Below are positions 1 through 6,429 of a stretch of DNA of 6,429 nucleotides, in pieces. The notes beneath the pieces are model-generated. The model saw nothing but the letters and a program-made list of their open reading frames with translations. It did no database searches and had not been told where the DNA came from. A program made the position numbers and the translations under genes. Where the stretch lies: positions 1 to 6,429 of the forward strand of contig CAMZGB010000058.1 in the NCBI GenBank assembly GCA_947306285.1. The letters are read 5' to 3'. The DNA comes from an uncultured Lachnospira sp. Lineage in GTDB: Bacteria > Bacillota > Clostridia > Lachnospirales > Lachnospiraceae. How positions within the stretch are numbered: the stretch's first letter is position 1; every line of letters begins with the position of its first letter.

Positions 1-1726
1 TGATGTTTGTAAGCTTCTTTATAATCTCAGCTCTAGTAGCACTTGTGCCGATTCCAGAACCTTTAATCTGGGCTCTCAAGTCTTCATCTTCTATTAGCTG
101 TCCAGCGTTTTCCATCGCTAAAATTAGTGAACCAGATGTATATCTCTTTGGCGGTGTAGTTTCGCCTTCTTTTATATCAAATCCGCCCACTTCTAGCTCG
201 TCGCCCTTAGATACATTATACAGTATTTTAAAGAATTCTTCATCTAAAGGTTCATCATTTTCATCGTCGTTCTTTTTTGATTTTGGAACGCCAGAAATCT
301 CAAAATATCCCTTCTGAACTAGAATCTTAAAATTTGCGCTGAACTGCTCTGTAAAGTTGTCCCCGTCGAAGGTAGATGGCATCTCGCCCACCAAGTTAGC
401 CTTCTTATAAATAGCTGGCGGATAGAAAATACTTAAGAACCTTCTAACAATCACCATATAAACTTTTCTATTTATTTCACTCTGCTTTCCAAGTCCGCCT
501 AATCCCTGGCCTGTTGGGATAATTGCATAGTGATCTGTAATTTTTTTATCATTTACATACTTGGTTTTCTCTAAACCACTGTGCATGTTGTTATCCAAAA
601 TGTTTTTAGCAAACGCTGCACAAGGCGTGTAACTAAGCAGTCCCTTAATGTTTCTGTCAATCTGTTTTGCAACTGCTGTCGAAATTACTCTGGCATCAGT
701 TCTTGGATAAGTAACGAGCTTACTCTCATACAATTGCTGAACAACATTTAATGTGTCCGATGGACTAATCTTAAACATCTTTGAACAGTCATTTTGAAGT
801 TCTGCCAAATTGTAAAGTAAAGGTGGTTGCTTCTTCTCATCCTTTATAGTGATACTCTTAACCTTCATCTTAAGTGGTTGGTTTTCTTCAATACCATTAA
901 TTAAAGCCACCGCCGAAGTCTTCTCTTTAAAACCATTCTCCTTATATAGAAGAGGTGATTCAAAAAACTTTGAACCCTTCTTTGACTTCCACTCAGTATC
1001 GACACTTCTGTTTCCAATGTCTACATTAGCAATCACTCTATAAAATGGTGTTTTCACGAAATCTCTAATCTCGCGCTCTCTTTGACAAATCATACCAAGC
1101 ACGCAAGTCATAACACGACCGACATTTATAGATTTCCATTTGCCACCTTTTAAGTAATTGTTAACAGACTGACCATACTTTAGAGTAAGAAGTCTTGAAA
1201 AGTTAATACCCATCAAGTAGTCTTCTTTTGCCCTAAGGTATGCTGAGTCTGAAAGGTTATTGTATTCACTTAAATCTTTTGCTTCTTTAATACCTCGTAA
1301 AATTTCTTCTTCAGTCTGCGAGTCAATCCAAACACGTTTCTGTGTTTTTCCTTTGACGCCTGCAGCCTGAGCCACAAGTCTATAAATATACTCACCCTCT
1401 CGTCCAGAGTCAGTACACACATAAATGGTATCCACATCATCACGAGTGAGGATACCTTTTACTATTTTAAACTGCTTCTTAACGCTACTGATTACTTCGT
1501 ACTTCCAATCTTCTGGTATAAAAGGAAGATCCTTTAAACTCCATTTCTTATACTTTTCATCATATACTTCTGGGTAGCTCATAGTCACCAAGTGTCCAAC
1601 ACACCATGTTACTATTGAATCATCACCTTCCATATATCCGTCGCGCTTCGAAGTTTTAAGTTTTAACGCCTTGGCAAACTCTGCTGCCACACTAGGCTTT
1701 TCCGCAATATAGACTGTCTTTCCCAT
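1..1726 (-). CDS. topB: DNA topoisomerase III (type IA), 3'-truncated by the window edge
   Basis: This enzyme cuts one DNA strand through a 5'-phosphotyrosine, passes the other and reseals, relaxing or decatenating DNA. The frame is open from ATG at 1726 to the window edge, giving 575 residues. E. coli TopB has about 650, so only the C-terminal end is missing. The N-terminal TOPRIM domain shows IAEKPS (Glu9) and TDSGREGE (Asp106, Glu110), like Bacillus TopB rather than the DPDREG of E. coli. RAKEDYLMGINFSRLLT spans 165-181. The catalytic tyrosine is Tyr340 in LVTYPRTDAR. DHYAIIPT (398-405) and GIGTSATRAEII (558-569) are hallmark motifs. NVGRVMTCVLGMI (201-213) departs from the usual GRVQTPTL. 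An acidic, Lys/Asn-rich insert (KSKKNDDENDEPLDEE, 482-497) looks like a flexible surface loop. Whether a C-terminal zinc ribbon exists cannot be seen. The start overlaps the yfbR stop as TAATG with only a weak GAG-type site upstream. Confidence 0.96.
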   Translation of the reverse strand, partial: MGKTVYIAEKPSVAAEFAKALKLKTSKRDGYMEGDDSIVTWCVGHLVTMSYPEVYDEKYKKWSLKDLPFIPEDWKYEVISSVKKQFKIVKGILTRDDVDTIYVCTDSGREGEYIYRLVAQAAGVKGKTQKRVWIDSQTEEEILRGIKEAKDLSEYNNLSDSAYLRAKEDYLMGINFSRLLTLKYGQSVNNYLKGGKWKSINVGRVMTCVLGMICQREREIRDFVKTPFYRVIANVDIGNRSVDTEWKSKKGSKFFESPLLYKENGFKEKTSAVALINGIEENQPLKMKVKSITIKDEKKQPPLLYNLAELQNDCSKMFKISPSDTLNVVQQLYESKLVTYPRTDARVISTAVAKQIDRNIKGLLSYTPCAAFAKNILDNNMHSGLEKTKYVNDKKITDHYAIIPTGQGLGGLGKQSEINRKVYMVIVRRFLSIFYPPAIYKKANLVGEMPSTFDGDNFTEQFSANFKILVQKGYFEISGVPKSKKNDDENDEPLDEEFFKILYNVSKGDELEVGGFDIKEGETTPPKRYTSGSLILAMENAGQLIEDEDLRAQIKGSGIGTSATRAEIIKKLTNI

Positions 1727-2298
1727 TAATTTATCTCGTCCAAAGTCTGATTATATGACTCAATGAAATGTTCCATAAAGTATTCAACTTCTTCCATTTC
1801 CATATCATCAATAATCTGCTTAATAGAATCCTTTGCTTCTTTAAAGTCGTTATTTCCCATGTCCTCTTCTTCTAGACATTTGATGTAAGCCGATAACTTA
1901 TCAGCTGCTTTTACATACTTGTAATCTGGGTCATCTTCCACACCCATAACCTTCTCATACTCTGGTTGCATCTCTTCTGGAAGTTCTTTGATTAACTTGT
2001 TAACCGCAATATCTTCCACCTTCTTATAAGAGTCTCTAATTTCCGGTGCAAAGTACTTGATAGGCGTAGGCATATCACCAGTAATAATCTCTGCAGTATC
2101 ATGCATAATTCCAATCACTGCGATTCTATCCGGATCTAGGTCTTTTCCGAAGTATGTATTTCCAATAACCGCCAAAGCGTGCGCAATGATAGCGACTTCC
2201 AAACTGTGCTCAGCAATATTCTCACTGTCCACTGTTCTCATAAGTCCCCAACGGTTAATATATTTCATTCTTGCAAGCATTCCGTAAAAATTATTCAT
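1726..2298 (-). CDS. yfbR: HD-domain 5'-deoxynucleotidase, YfbR family
   Basis: The 190-residue protein matches E. coli YfbR (199 residues, as recalled) along its whole length. YfbR is a metal-dependent phosphatase that removes phosphate from deoxyribonucleoside 5'-monophosphates and takes part in dNTP pool balance. The metal-binding HD residues are His31 (ENIAEHSLEVA), His66-Asp67 (IMHDTAE) and Asp133 (KAADKLSAYIKCLEE). Arg16-Trp17 (INRWGLMR), Glu70 and Asp75 (TGDMPTPIKYF) correspond to the active-site residues known in E. coli YfbR. The C-terminus YFMEHFIESYNQTLDEIN also aligns with the end of YfbR. The ATG at 2298 is chosen because AAGGGG lies 6 nt upstream and the N-terminus then lines up with YfbR; a second ATG six codons later lacks this. 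It overlaps the acyltransferase gene by 8 nt and shares one base with the topB start, which suggests coupled translation. Substrate preference among dNMPs is inferred from the family. Confidence 0.93.
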   Translation of the reverse strand: MNNFYGMLARMKYINRWGLMRTVDSENIAEHSLEVAIIAHALAVIGNTYFGKDLDPDRIAVIGIMHDTAEIITGDMPTPIKYFAPEIRDSYKKVEDIAVNKLIKELPEEMQPEYEKVMGVEDDPDYKYVKAADKLSAYIKCLEEEDMGNNDFKEAKDSIKQIIDDMEMEEVEYFMEHFIESYNQTLDEIN

Positions 2299-3313
2299 AT
2301 TTTTCCCCTTTTGGTTTAACTATTTTAAATGCACCGTTAAACAATTTGACTATATGCTTTTCGGCGAAGACGAAACATATAATTAGTGCAATTACTACCG
2401 CACTAATAATCAATGTGTATTGATTTTGATCAAACCATTTAAACCATTTGAAGTGCACCAAACAATCCCTAATTAACAAGTGAATTATAAATACACTCAA
2501 CGTTCCTCTTCCAACATATGTGAAGAATAGATTTTTCTTTGGACACAAAATCATAATTGCCAAAATCATTGTCATAGCTAATACAATCCAAACAACTTTT
2601 GCTATTAATGAAACCCATAAGCTTGCTTTAATGCTTGAGTATGAATGACTTGCATATAGAATTGGTCCAAACTTTGCAAACAAATCTTGATTAAAGTAAA
2701 CAAACACTGCAACAGCTATTAGATAAACTACTGAAATAACTCTAAGCAGATTCGTTTTAAGTTTCTCTATTATTTTATAATCAAAGTAATAACCGATAAC
2801 AAAGAACATCAAGAAAATGATTATCCTATTTGAAGAGAATGTGTAGCCAACACCTTCATTAATAGGCAATAATACACTCACCAAAATTGTTCCAATGATT
2901 GCCACATTCTTTCCTAGTTTTACTATTGCCGGAAGCAACAAATACCATACAAACAATGCAAACAAATACCATGGTGCATTTGATGTGTAAATTAAATCCA
3001 AAGTAATTGCCTTACCTGACAATGCCATTGCCTCTAACCAAAGGAGGACTTTGAAGATGACAAATAGTATCAAGAATCCAAACAATTTACCTACTTGTGG
3101 CGCGCCCTTCTTTATATAACTTTTACTGAAGTAACCTGACACCAAAACAAATGCAGGCATATGGAAAATATAAATATAATCGAAAAGCGAATTAATCACT
3201 CCACCTTTGTAAGTAACATTAAGTAATAAATGCCCCAATACGACAGTGAATATTAAAAACGCTTTTAGATTATCCCAATATGCAATTCTTTTTGTTTGAA
3301 CCTGTTGGCCCAT
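2291..3313 (-). CDS. Acyltransferase-3 family integral membrane O-acyltransferase
   Basis: This 340-residue, very hydrophobic protein has the layout of the acyltransferase-3 family (fucose 4-O-acetylase-like), whose members transfer acetyl or other acyl groups to sugars, cell-wall glycans or lipids at the cytoplasmic membrane. The N-terminus YWDNLKAFLIFTVVLGH carries the family's conserved His at residue 28, and a second typical segment, IFHMPAFVLVSGYFSKS, has His51. About ten membrane segments can be seen, near residues 13-33, 45-62, 76-98, 113-133, 136-151, 162-178, 188-207, 230-256, 263-282 and 299-317. NAPWYLFAL (112-120) and GRGTLSVFIIHLL (268-280) also match the family pattern. There is no C-terminal SGNH esterase domain, so it is a stand-alone membrane acylase. 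The ATG has a good GAGGTG site that begins right at the thrC stop. Its 3' end overlaps the next gene by 8 nt. The acceptor and acyl group are unknown, and no glycan genes are nearby to hint at them. Confidence 0.88.
   Translation of the reverse strand: MGQQVQTKRIAYWDNLKAFLIFTVVLGHLLLNVTYKGGVINSLFDYIYIFHMPAFVLVSGYFSKSYIKKGAPQVGKLFGFLILFVIFKVLLWLEAMALSGKAITLDLIYTSNAPWYLFALFVWYLLLPAIVKLGKNVAIIGTILVSVLLPINEGVGYTFSSNRIIIFLMFFVIGYYFDYKIIEKLKTNLLRVISVVYLIAVAVFVYFNQDLFAKFGPILYASHSYSSIKASLWVSLIAKVVWIVLAMTMILAIMILCPKKNLFFTYVGRGTLSVFIIHLLIRDCLVHFKWFKWFDQNQYTLIISAVVIALIICFVFAEKHIVKLFNGAFKIVKPKGEKYE
2305..2310 (-). promoter_or_regulatory. Ribosome binding site of yfbR, inside the acyltransferase coding region
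   Basis: The minus strand reads AAGGGG, 6 nt before the ATG at 2298. The site lies in the last codons of the acyltransferase gene, which ends only after the yfbR start codon. It decides the yfbR start against the in-frame ATG six codons downstream. Confidence 0.72.
2432..2449. repeat. Perfect 9-bp tandem duplication inside the acyltransferase gene
   Basis: AAACCATTT occurs twice back to back on the plus strand. On the coding strand it gives the repeated peptide KWFKWF (residues 289-294) in the loop between the last two membrane segments. It keeps the frame and may be a replication-slippage duplication or chance. Confidence 0.6.
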
Positions 3314-3317
3314 CCTT

Positions 3318-3323
3318 CACCTC
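3318..3323 (-). promoter_or_regulatory. Ribosome binding site of the acyltransferase gene
   Basis: The minus strand reads GAGGTG directly after the thrC TAA stop (TAAGAGGTGAAGGATG), with the ATG 4 nt after this hexamer. It supports the start at 3313, which places the conserved YWDNLKAF segment at residue 12. Confidence 0.78.
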
Positions 3324-4814
3324 TTATATCCCAAGAAAATCTTTAACGATATTCTCCATCTCTTCTGTCTCACACTTTGTGTTATGTTTAATGTCTGCAT
3401 TTCTGATTTCTTCAATTGCGTTTGGAATCTCAATGTTTCCAATTCTAGACAACTCGTCCACTAACTCAAAATCTTCCATTGACTCATACTTAGAATCAAT
3501 AGCATTCATTACTGCTCTTGTAAACTTAAATGGACTAGCTGTTGATGCAATGACTGTCGCTTTGTTATCGCCAGTCTTCTCGACATACTTATCATACACA
3601 CATCTAGCAACTGATGTATGAGTGTCCATAATATATCCTGTATCTTCGTAAATTCTCTTTATTGTGTCAGCAGTCTCCTGCTCGTCTGCAAAGTCTCCGA
3701 CGAAATCAGTTAACTTCGCTCTCATCTCATCAGTAATCTCATACTTACCACCACTCTGAAGATCATCCATAAATGACTTATTCTTTGAAGCATCGTTTCC
3801 TGTTGCATGGTAGATAAGTCTCTCTAAGTTACTTGATATCAAAATATCCATAGATGGAGATGATGTCAAAATAAACTCACGGTTCTTGTCATACTCACCA
3901 GTATTAAAGAAGTCGTATAGCACTTTGTTCTCGTTTGATGCACAAATCAACTTATCAATTGGTGTGCCAAGATTCTTTGCATAGAAAGCTGCCAAGATAT
4001 TTCCAAAGTTTCCTGTTGGAACAACCACGTTAATCTTCTCACCATCTTCAATCTTGCCCTCTGCCAAAAGTTTTGCATATGAGTAAACATAGTATGCAAC
4101 CTGGGGAACAAGTCTTCCAATATTGATTGAGTTTGCAGATGAGAACTGGAATCCTTTAGATGCCATCTCTTCAGCTAACTCTTTGTTGTTGAATATATTT
4201 TTAACACCTGTCTGTGCTTCGTCAAAGTTACCTTTGATAGCAACTACATGTGTGTTATCACCTTTTTGTGTAACCATCTGTTTTTCCTGAATAGGACTAA
4301 CTCCACCGTCAGGATAGAAAACAATAATCTTTGTTCCCTCAACATCTGCAAAACCAGCTAACGCAGCCTTACCTGTGTCACCAGATGTAGCCGTCAAGAT
4401 TACGATTTCGTTATCGACACCATTCTTCTTTGCTGATGTAGTTAGAAGGTGTGGCAAAATCTGAAGTGCCATATCCTTAAACGCAATTGTTGGTCCATGG
4501 AAAAGTTCCAAGTGATATGGATCTTTCACCTGCGCCAAAGGTGCAATCTCTTCAGTGTCAAACTTCTCATCGTAAGCTTTATCAATACACTTCTTTAATT
4601 CTTCTTCTGTAAAGTCTGTGAAGAAAAGTTTCATAACTTCATAAGCAACTTCCTGGTATTTCATGCCAGCAAGTTCCTTCATGCTCTTATCAAGTTCTGG
4701 TAGTTCGATTGGCACGAACAAACCACCATCATCAGCCAAACCTTTTAGGATAGCTTCTGATGCCTTTAGAGCTCCGTCTTCACTTCTTGTACTTTTGTAT
4801 AATATCTCTTTCAT
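3324..4814 (-). CDS. thrC: Threonine synthase ThrC
   Basis: This PLP enzyme converts O-phospho-L-homoserine to L-threonine and phosphate, the last step of threonine synthesis, in the cytoplasm. The protein has 496 residues, the size of the longer (E. coli/fungal-like) threonine synthase class. An N-terminal threonine-synthase domain covers roughly residues 1-80 (YKSTRSEDGALKASEAI, LADDGGLFVP). The PLP lysine is Lys113 in HGPTIAFKDMALQ. ATSGDTGKAAL (142-152) and SSANSINIGRLVPQ (225-238) are fold-type II active-site motifs, and PTGNFGN (266-272) fits the phosphate-binding glycine loop. No key residue appears missing. The ATG is preceded by GAGGAAAC. The gene sits 11 nt after leuD and 10 nt before the acyltransferase, so it is probably co-transcribed with leuCD. 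Threonine feeds isoleucine synthesis, a plausible metabolic reason for the pairing. Confidence 0.97.
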   Translation of the reverse strand: MKEILYKSTRSEDGALKASEAILKGLADDGGLFVPIELPELDKSMKELAGMKYQEVAYEVMKLFFTDFTEEELKKCIDKAYDEKFDTEEIAPLAQVKDPYHLELFHGPTIAFKDMALQILPHLLTTSAKKNGVDNEIVILTATSGDTGKAALAGFADVEGTKIIVFYPDGGVSPIQEKQMVTQKGDNTHVVAIKGNFDEAQTGVKNIFNNKELAEEMASKGFQFSSANSINIGRLVPQVAYYVYSYAKLLAEGKIEDGEKINVVVPTGNFGNILAAFYAKNLGTPIDKLICASNENKVLYDFFNTGEYDKNREFILTSSPSMDILISSNLERLIYHATGNDASKNKSFMDDLQSGGKYEITDEMRAKLTDFVGDFADEQETADTIKRIYEDTGYIMDTHTSVARCVYDKYVEKTGDNKATVIASTASPFKFTRAVMNAIDSKYESMEDFELVDELSRIGNIEIPNAIEEIRNADIKHNTKCETEEMENIVKDFLGI

Positions 4815-4816
4815 GT

Positions 4817-4822
4817 TTCCTC
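4817..4822 (-). promoter_or_regulatory. Ribosome binding site of thrC
   Basis: The minus strand reads GAGGAA just before the thrC ATG (GAGGAAACATG). It occupies most of the 11-nt gap after leuD and fixes the thrC start at 4814. Confidence 0.75.
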
Positions 4823-4825
4823 GCT

Positions 4826-5311
4826 TTATTTATCGTTAATGTAATTTACTAATCCACCCTTAGTAATAATGTTTTGCATAAACTCAGGGAATGGCTGACC
4901 TTTAAACTCAGCACCTGTAGTTTTGTTCACAATAACACCTGTGTCGAAGTCCACTTCTACTTCGTCGCCGTCAGATATACCTGCAGCTGCCTCTGGACAT
5001 TCGATAATAGGAAGTCCAATATTGATTGAGTTGCGGTAGAAAATTCTCGCGAATGTATCTGCAATAACGCAACTAACCCCACAAGCCTTGATAGAGATAG
5101 GTGCATGCTCTCTTGATGAGCCACAACCAAAGTTCTTATCAGCAACGATAATATCTCCCTCTTTCACCTTGCTTGCAAAATCTTTATCTATATCTTCCAT
5201 ACAGTGACTTGCCAACGCCTTTGGATCAGGGTCATTCAAGTATCTAGCTGGAATAATTACGTCTGTATCTACGTTATCTCCAAATTTAAAAACTTTACCT
5301 TCTGCTTTCAT
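4826..5311 (-). CDS. leuD: 3-isopropylmalate dehydratase small subunit LeuD
   Basis: This is the small subunit (161 residues, full length for the clostridial/archaeal type) of isopropylmalate isomerase. It forms the swivelling domain that closes over the iron-sulfur site of LeuC and supplies substrate-binding residues. Visible motifs are the N-terminal VFKFGDNVDTDVIIPARYL (residues 7-25) and NFGCGSSREHAP (residues 60-71), the signature serine/arginine loop. The substrate-specificity loop after Arg23 reads YLND. The C-terminus ends normally near GLVNYINDK. The ATG has a strong AGGAGG site 5 nt upstream, and the gene follows leuC by 9 nt, so the two subunits should be made together. thrC starts 11 nt after its stop. 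The isopropylmalate assignment is the family default; related two-subunit enzymes act on homoaconitate, citramalate or dimethylmalate. Confidence 0.96.
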   Translation of the reverse strand: MKAEGKVFKFGDNVDTDVIIPARYLNDPDPKALASHCMEDIDKDFASKVKEGDIIVADKNFGCGSSREHAPISIKACGVSCVIADTFARIFYRNSINIGLPIIECPEAAAGISDGDEVEVDFDTGVIVNKTTGAEFKGQPFPEFMQNIITKGGLVNYINDK

Positions 5312-5316
5312 ATTTG

Positions 5317-5322
5317 CCTCCT
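5317..5322 (-). promoter_or_regulatory. Ribosome binding site of leuD
   Basis: On the minus strand this reads AGGAGG, a near-perfect Shine-Dalgarno site 5 nt before the leuD ATG. It overlaps the TAG stop of leuC (TAGGAGG), so a ribosome finishing leuC stops on top of the leuD initiation site. Confidence 0.85.
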
Positions 5323-6429
5323 ATAGTCCAAGTTCTGCTGGACCAGAAATCTTGCCTGTGATTGCACTTGCTGCAGCAACAGCAGGTGATGACAAGTAAA
5401 CTTCTGATTCAGGGTCACCCATACGACCTACAAAGTTTCTGTTTGTGGTAGCAACGGCTCTCTCGCCCTTAGCAAGAATTCCCATATGTCCACCAAGACA
5501 AGGTCCACATGTAGGTGTACTTACTGCACAACCAGCCTTAATAAACGTAGTCATAATTCCCTCTTCAATACATTTCAAATAAATGTCCTGAGTTGCTGGG
5601 AACACGATACAACGAACTCCGTCTGCCACTTTTCTTCCTTCGAAGATCTTGGCAGCCTCACGCATATCTTGAATTCGGCCGTTTGTACATGAGCCAATTA
5701 CAACTTGATCTATTTTAATATCATCTATCTCATCGATAGTGTGTGTGTTCTCTGGCAAATGTGGGAATGAAACTGTAGATTTAATCTCACTTAAATCAAT
5801 TGTATATTCTTCCACATACTCTGCATCTTCGTCTGGCTCAAAGATTGTATATTCTTTATCCGAATGCTCATCCATATATTCTTTAGTCAAGTCGTCCACG
5901 ATAAAGATTCCATTCTTTCCGCCAGCTTCTATAGCCATGTTTGCCATTGCAAATCTATCATCCATTGTCAAACTGTGAACACCCTCGCCCACAAATTCCA
6001 TTGACTGATAAAGTGCTCCATCCACACCAATCATTCCGATAATGTGAAGGATAACATCCTTACCTGAAACCCATTCGTTTAACTTGCCTGTCAAATTGAA
6101 TTTGATAGCTGATGGCACTTTAAACCAAGCTTTGCCTGTGGCCATACCTGCAGCCATATCAGTACTTCCAACACCTGTTGAGAATGCGCCAAGCGCACCA
6201 TATGTACAAGTGTGTGAGTCAGCACCAATAACAACATCGCCAGCTACCACTAATCCTTTTTCTGGAAGCAAAGCATGCTCAATTCCAACTCTACCTGTCT
6301 CAAAGTAGTTTGTTATATCATTATCCTTGGCAAAGTCCTTTACGCACTTGTAAAGTTCTGCAGACTTAATATCCTTATTTGGTGTGTAGTGATCTGGAAC
6401 TAATGCAATCTTATCTTTGCAGAAGACGC
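5321..6429 (-). CDS. leuC: 3-isopropylmalate dehydratase large subunit LeuC, 5'-truncated by the window edge
   Basis: This is the large, iron-sulfur subunit of isopropylmalate isomerase, which interconverts 2- and 3-isopropylmalate in cytoplasmic leucine synthesis together with LeuD. The frame is open from the window edge to a TAG stop and gives 368 visible residues. Relatives of the clostridial/archaeal type are about 420 residues, so about 50 N-terminal residues lie outside. The first visible residues read VFCKDKIALVPDHYTPNKD, a typical internal LeuC segment. GADSHTCTYGALGAF starts at visible residue 68. The three 4Fe-4S ligands are present: Cys247 in GSCTNGR, and Cys307 and Cys310 in TPTCGPCLGG. 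A TTG codon at 6271 could be mistaken for a start, but conserved sequence (GRVGIEHALLPEKG) runs straight through it. The gene ends 9 nt before leuD, with its stop inside the leuD ribosome binding site. A homoaconitase or citramalate isomerase role cannot be excluded from sequence alone. Confidence 0.97.
   Translation of the reverse strand, partial: VFCKDKIALVPDHYTPNKDIKSAELYKCVKDFAKDNDITNYFETGRVGIEHALLPEKGLVVAGDVVIGADSHTCTYGALGAFSTGVGSTDMAAGMATGKAWFKVPSAIKFNLTGKLNEWVSGKDVILHIIGMIGVDGALYQSMEFVGEGVHSLTMDDRFAMANMAIEAGGKNGIFIVDDLTKEYMDEHSDKEYTIFEPDEDAEYVEEYTIDLSEIKSTVSFPHLPENTHTIDEIDDIKIDQVVIGSCTNGRIQDMREAAKIFEGRKVADGVRCIVFPATQDIYLKCIEEGIMTTFIKAGCAVSTPTCGPCLGGHMGILAKGERAVATTNRNFVGRMGDPESEVYLSSPAVAAASAITGKISGPAELGL

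Noticed and set aside
3..317. Plus-strand open frame of about 104 codons
   Set aside because: It lies wholly opposite the conserved topB reading frame, its serine-rich translation resembles no known protein, and it has no supported ribosome binding site.
1..1726. topB as a conjugative-element topoisomerase, which would mark a mobile element
   Set aside because: The neighbours are housekeeping genes in tight operon spacing, and no relaxase, integrase, type IV secretion or attachment-site sequence is visible. A chromosomal topB is the simpler reading, within the limits of this window.
3314..3323. A terminator or promoter between thrC and the acyltransferase gene
   Set aside because: The gap is 10 nt and is filled by the ribosome binding site; no hairpin followed by a T-run fits there.
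3280..3621. Plus-strand open frame of about 113 codons spanning the thrC/acyltransferase junction
   Set aside because: Both genes on the opposite strand are strongly supported by family motifs, and this frame shows no recognisable domain. It is a shadow.
4957..5145. Minus-strand open frame of 62 codons inside leuD in another frame
   Set aside because: It overlaps the conserved GCGSSREHAP region of leuD and has no family resemblance of its own.
6269..6271. TTG codon as a possible leuC start
   Set aside because: The frame continues upstream to the window edge with conserved LeuC sequence (GRVGIEHALLPEKG, VPDHYTPNKD), so the gene begins outside the window.
5486..6308. Several short plus-strand open frames opposite leuC
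   Set aside because: They are antisense to the iron-sulfur and substrate-binding motifs of leuC and look like random translations.

Overview
The window is a fragment of a low-GC chromosome. By protein similarity recalled from memory it looks like an anaerobic Firmicute of the class Clostridia, most likely a Lachnospiraceae relative. The clues are the clostridial/archaeal-type split isopropylmalate isomerase (LeuC of about 420 residues plus LeuD of 161), a Firmicute-style topoisomerase III, strong GGAGG-type ribosome binding sites and very tight gene packing. The family-level assignment is an inference.

All six genes lie on the minus strand, so transcription runs from position 6429 towards position 1. 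In that order they are: leuC (5' end cut by the window edge), leuD, thrC, a membrane O-acyltransferase of the acyltransferase-3 family, a YfbR-type HD-domain 5'-deoxynucleotidase, and topB (3' end cut by the window edge). The junctions are +9, +11, +10, -8 and -1 nucleotides. There is no non-coding stretch longer than 11 bases, and hence no space for an intergenic promoter or terminator. The layout predicts one polycistronic transcript, or promoters hidden inside coding sequence.

Functionally, the first three genes are amino-acid biosynthesis: leuC and leuD form the isomerase of leucine synthesis, and thrC makes threonine, the precursor of 2-oxobutyrate and isoleucine. The last two act on nucleotides and DNA: a dNMP phosphatase and a type IA topoisomerase, translationally linked by a TAATG overlap. 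The acyltransferase between the two groups probably modifies a cell-envelope glycan or similar acceptor, but its substrate cannot be read from the sequence.

No RNA genes, CRISPR arrays, insertion sequences, attachment sites or phage genes were seen. The plus strand has only short open frames opposite the real genes. This is mostly an ordinary housekeeping region. The points most worth a second look are the altered GRVQTPTL-type motif in the topoisomerase, the mixed-function operon, and the unassigned substrate of the LeuD specificity loop.
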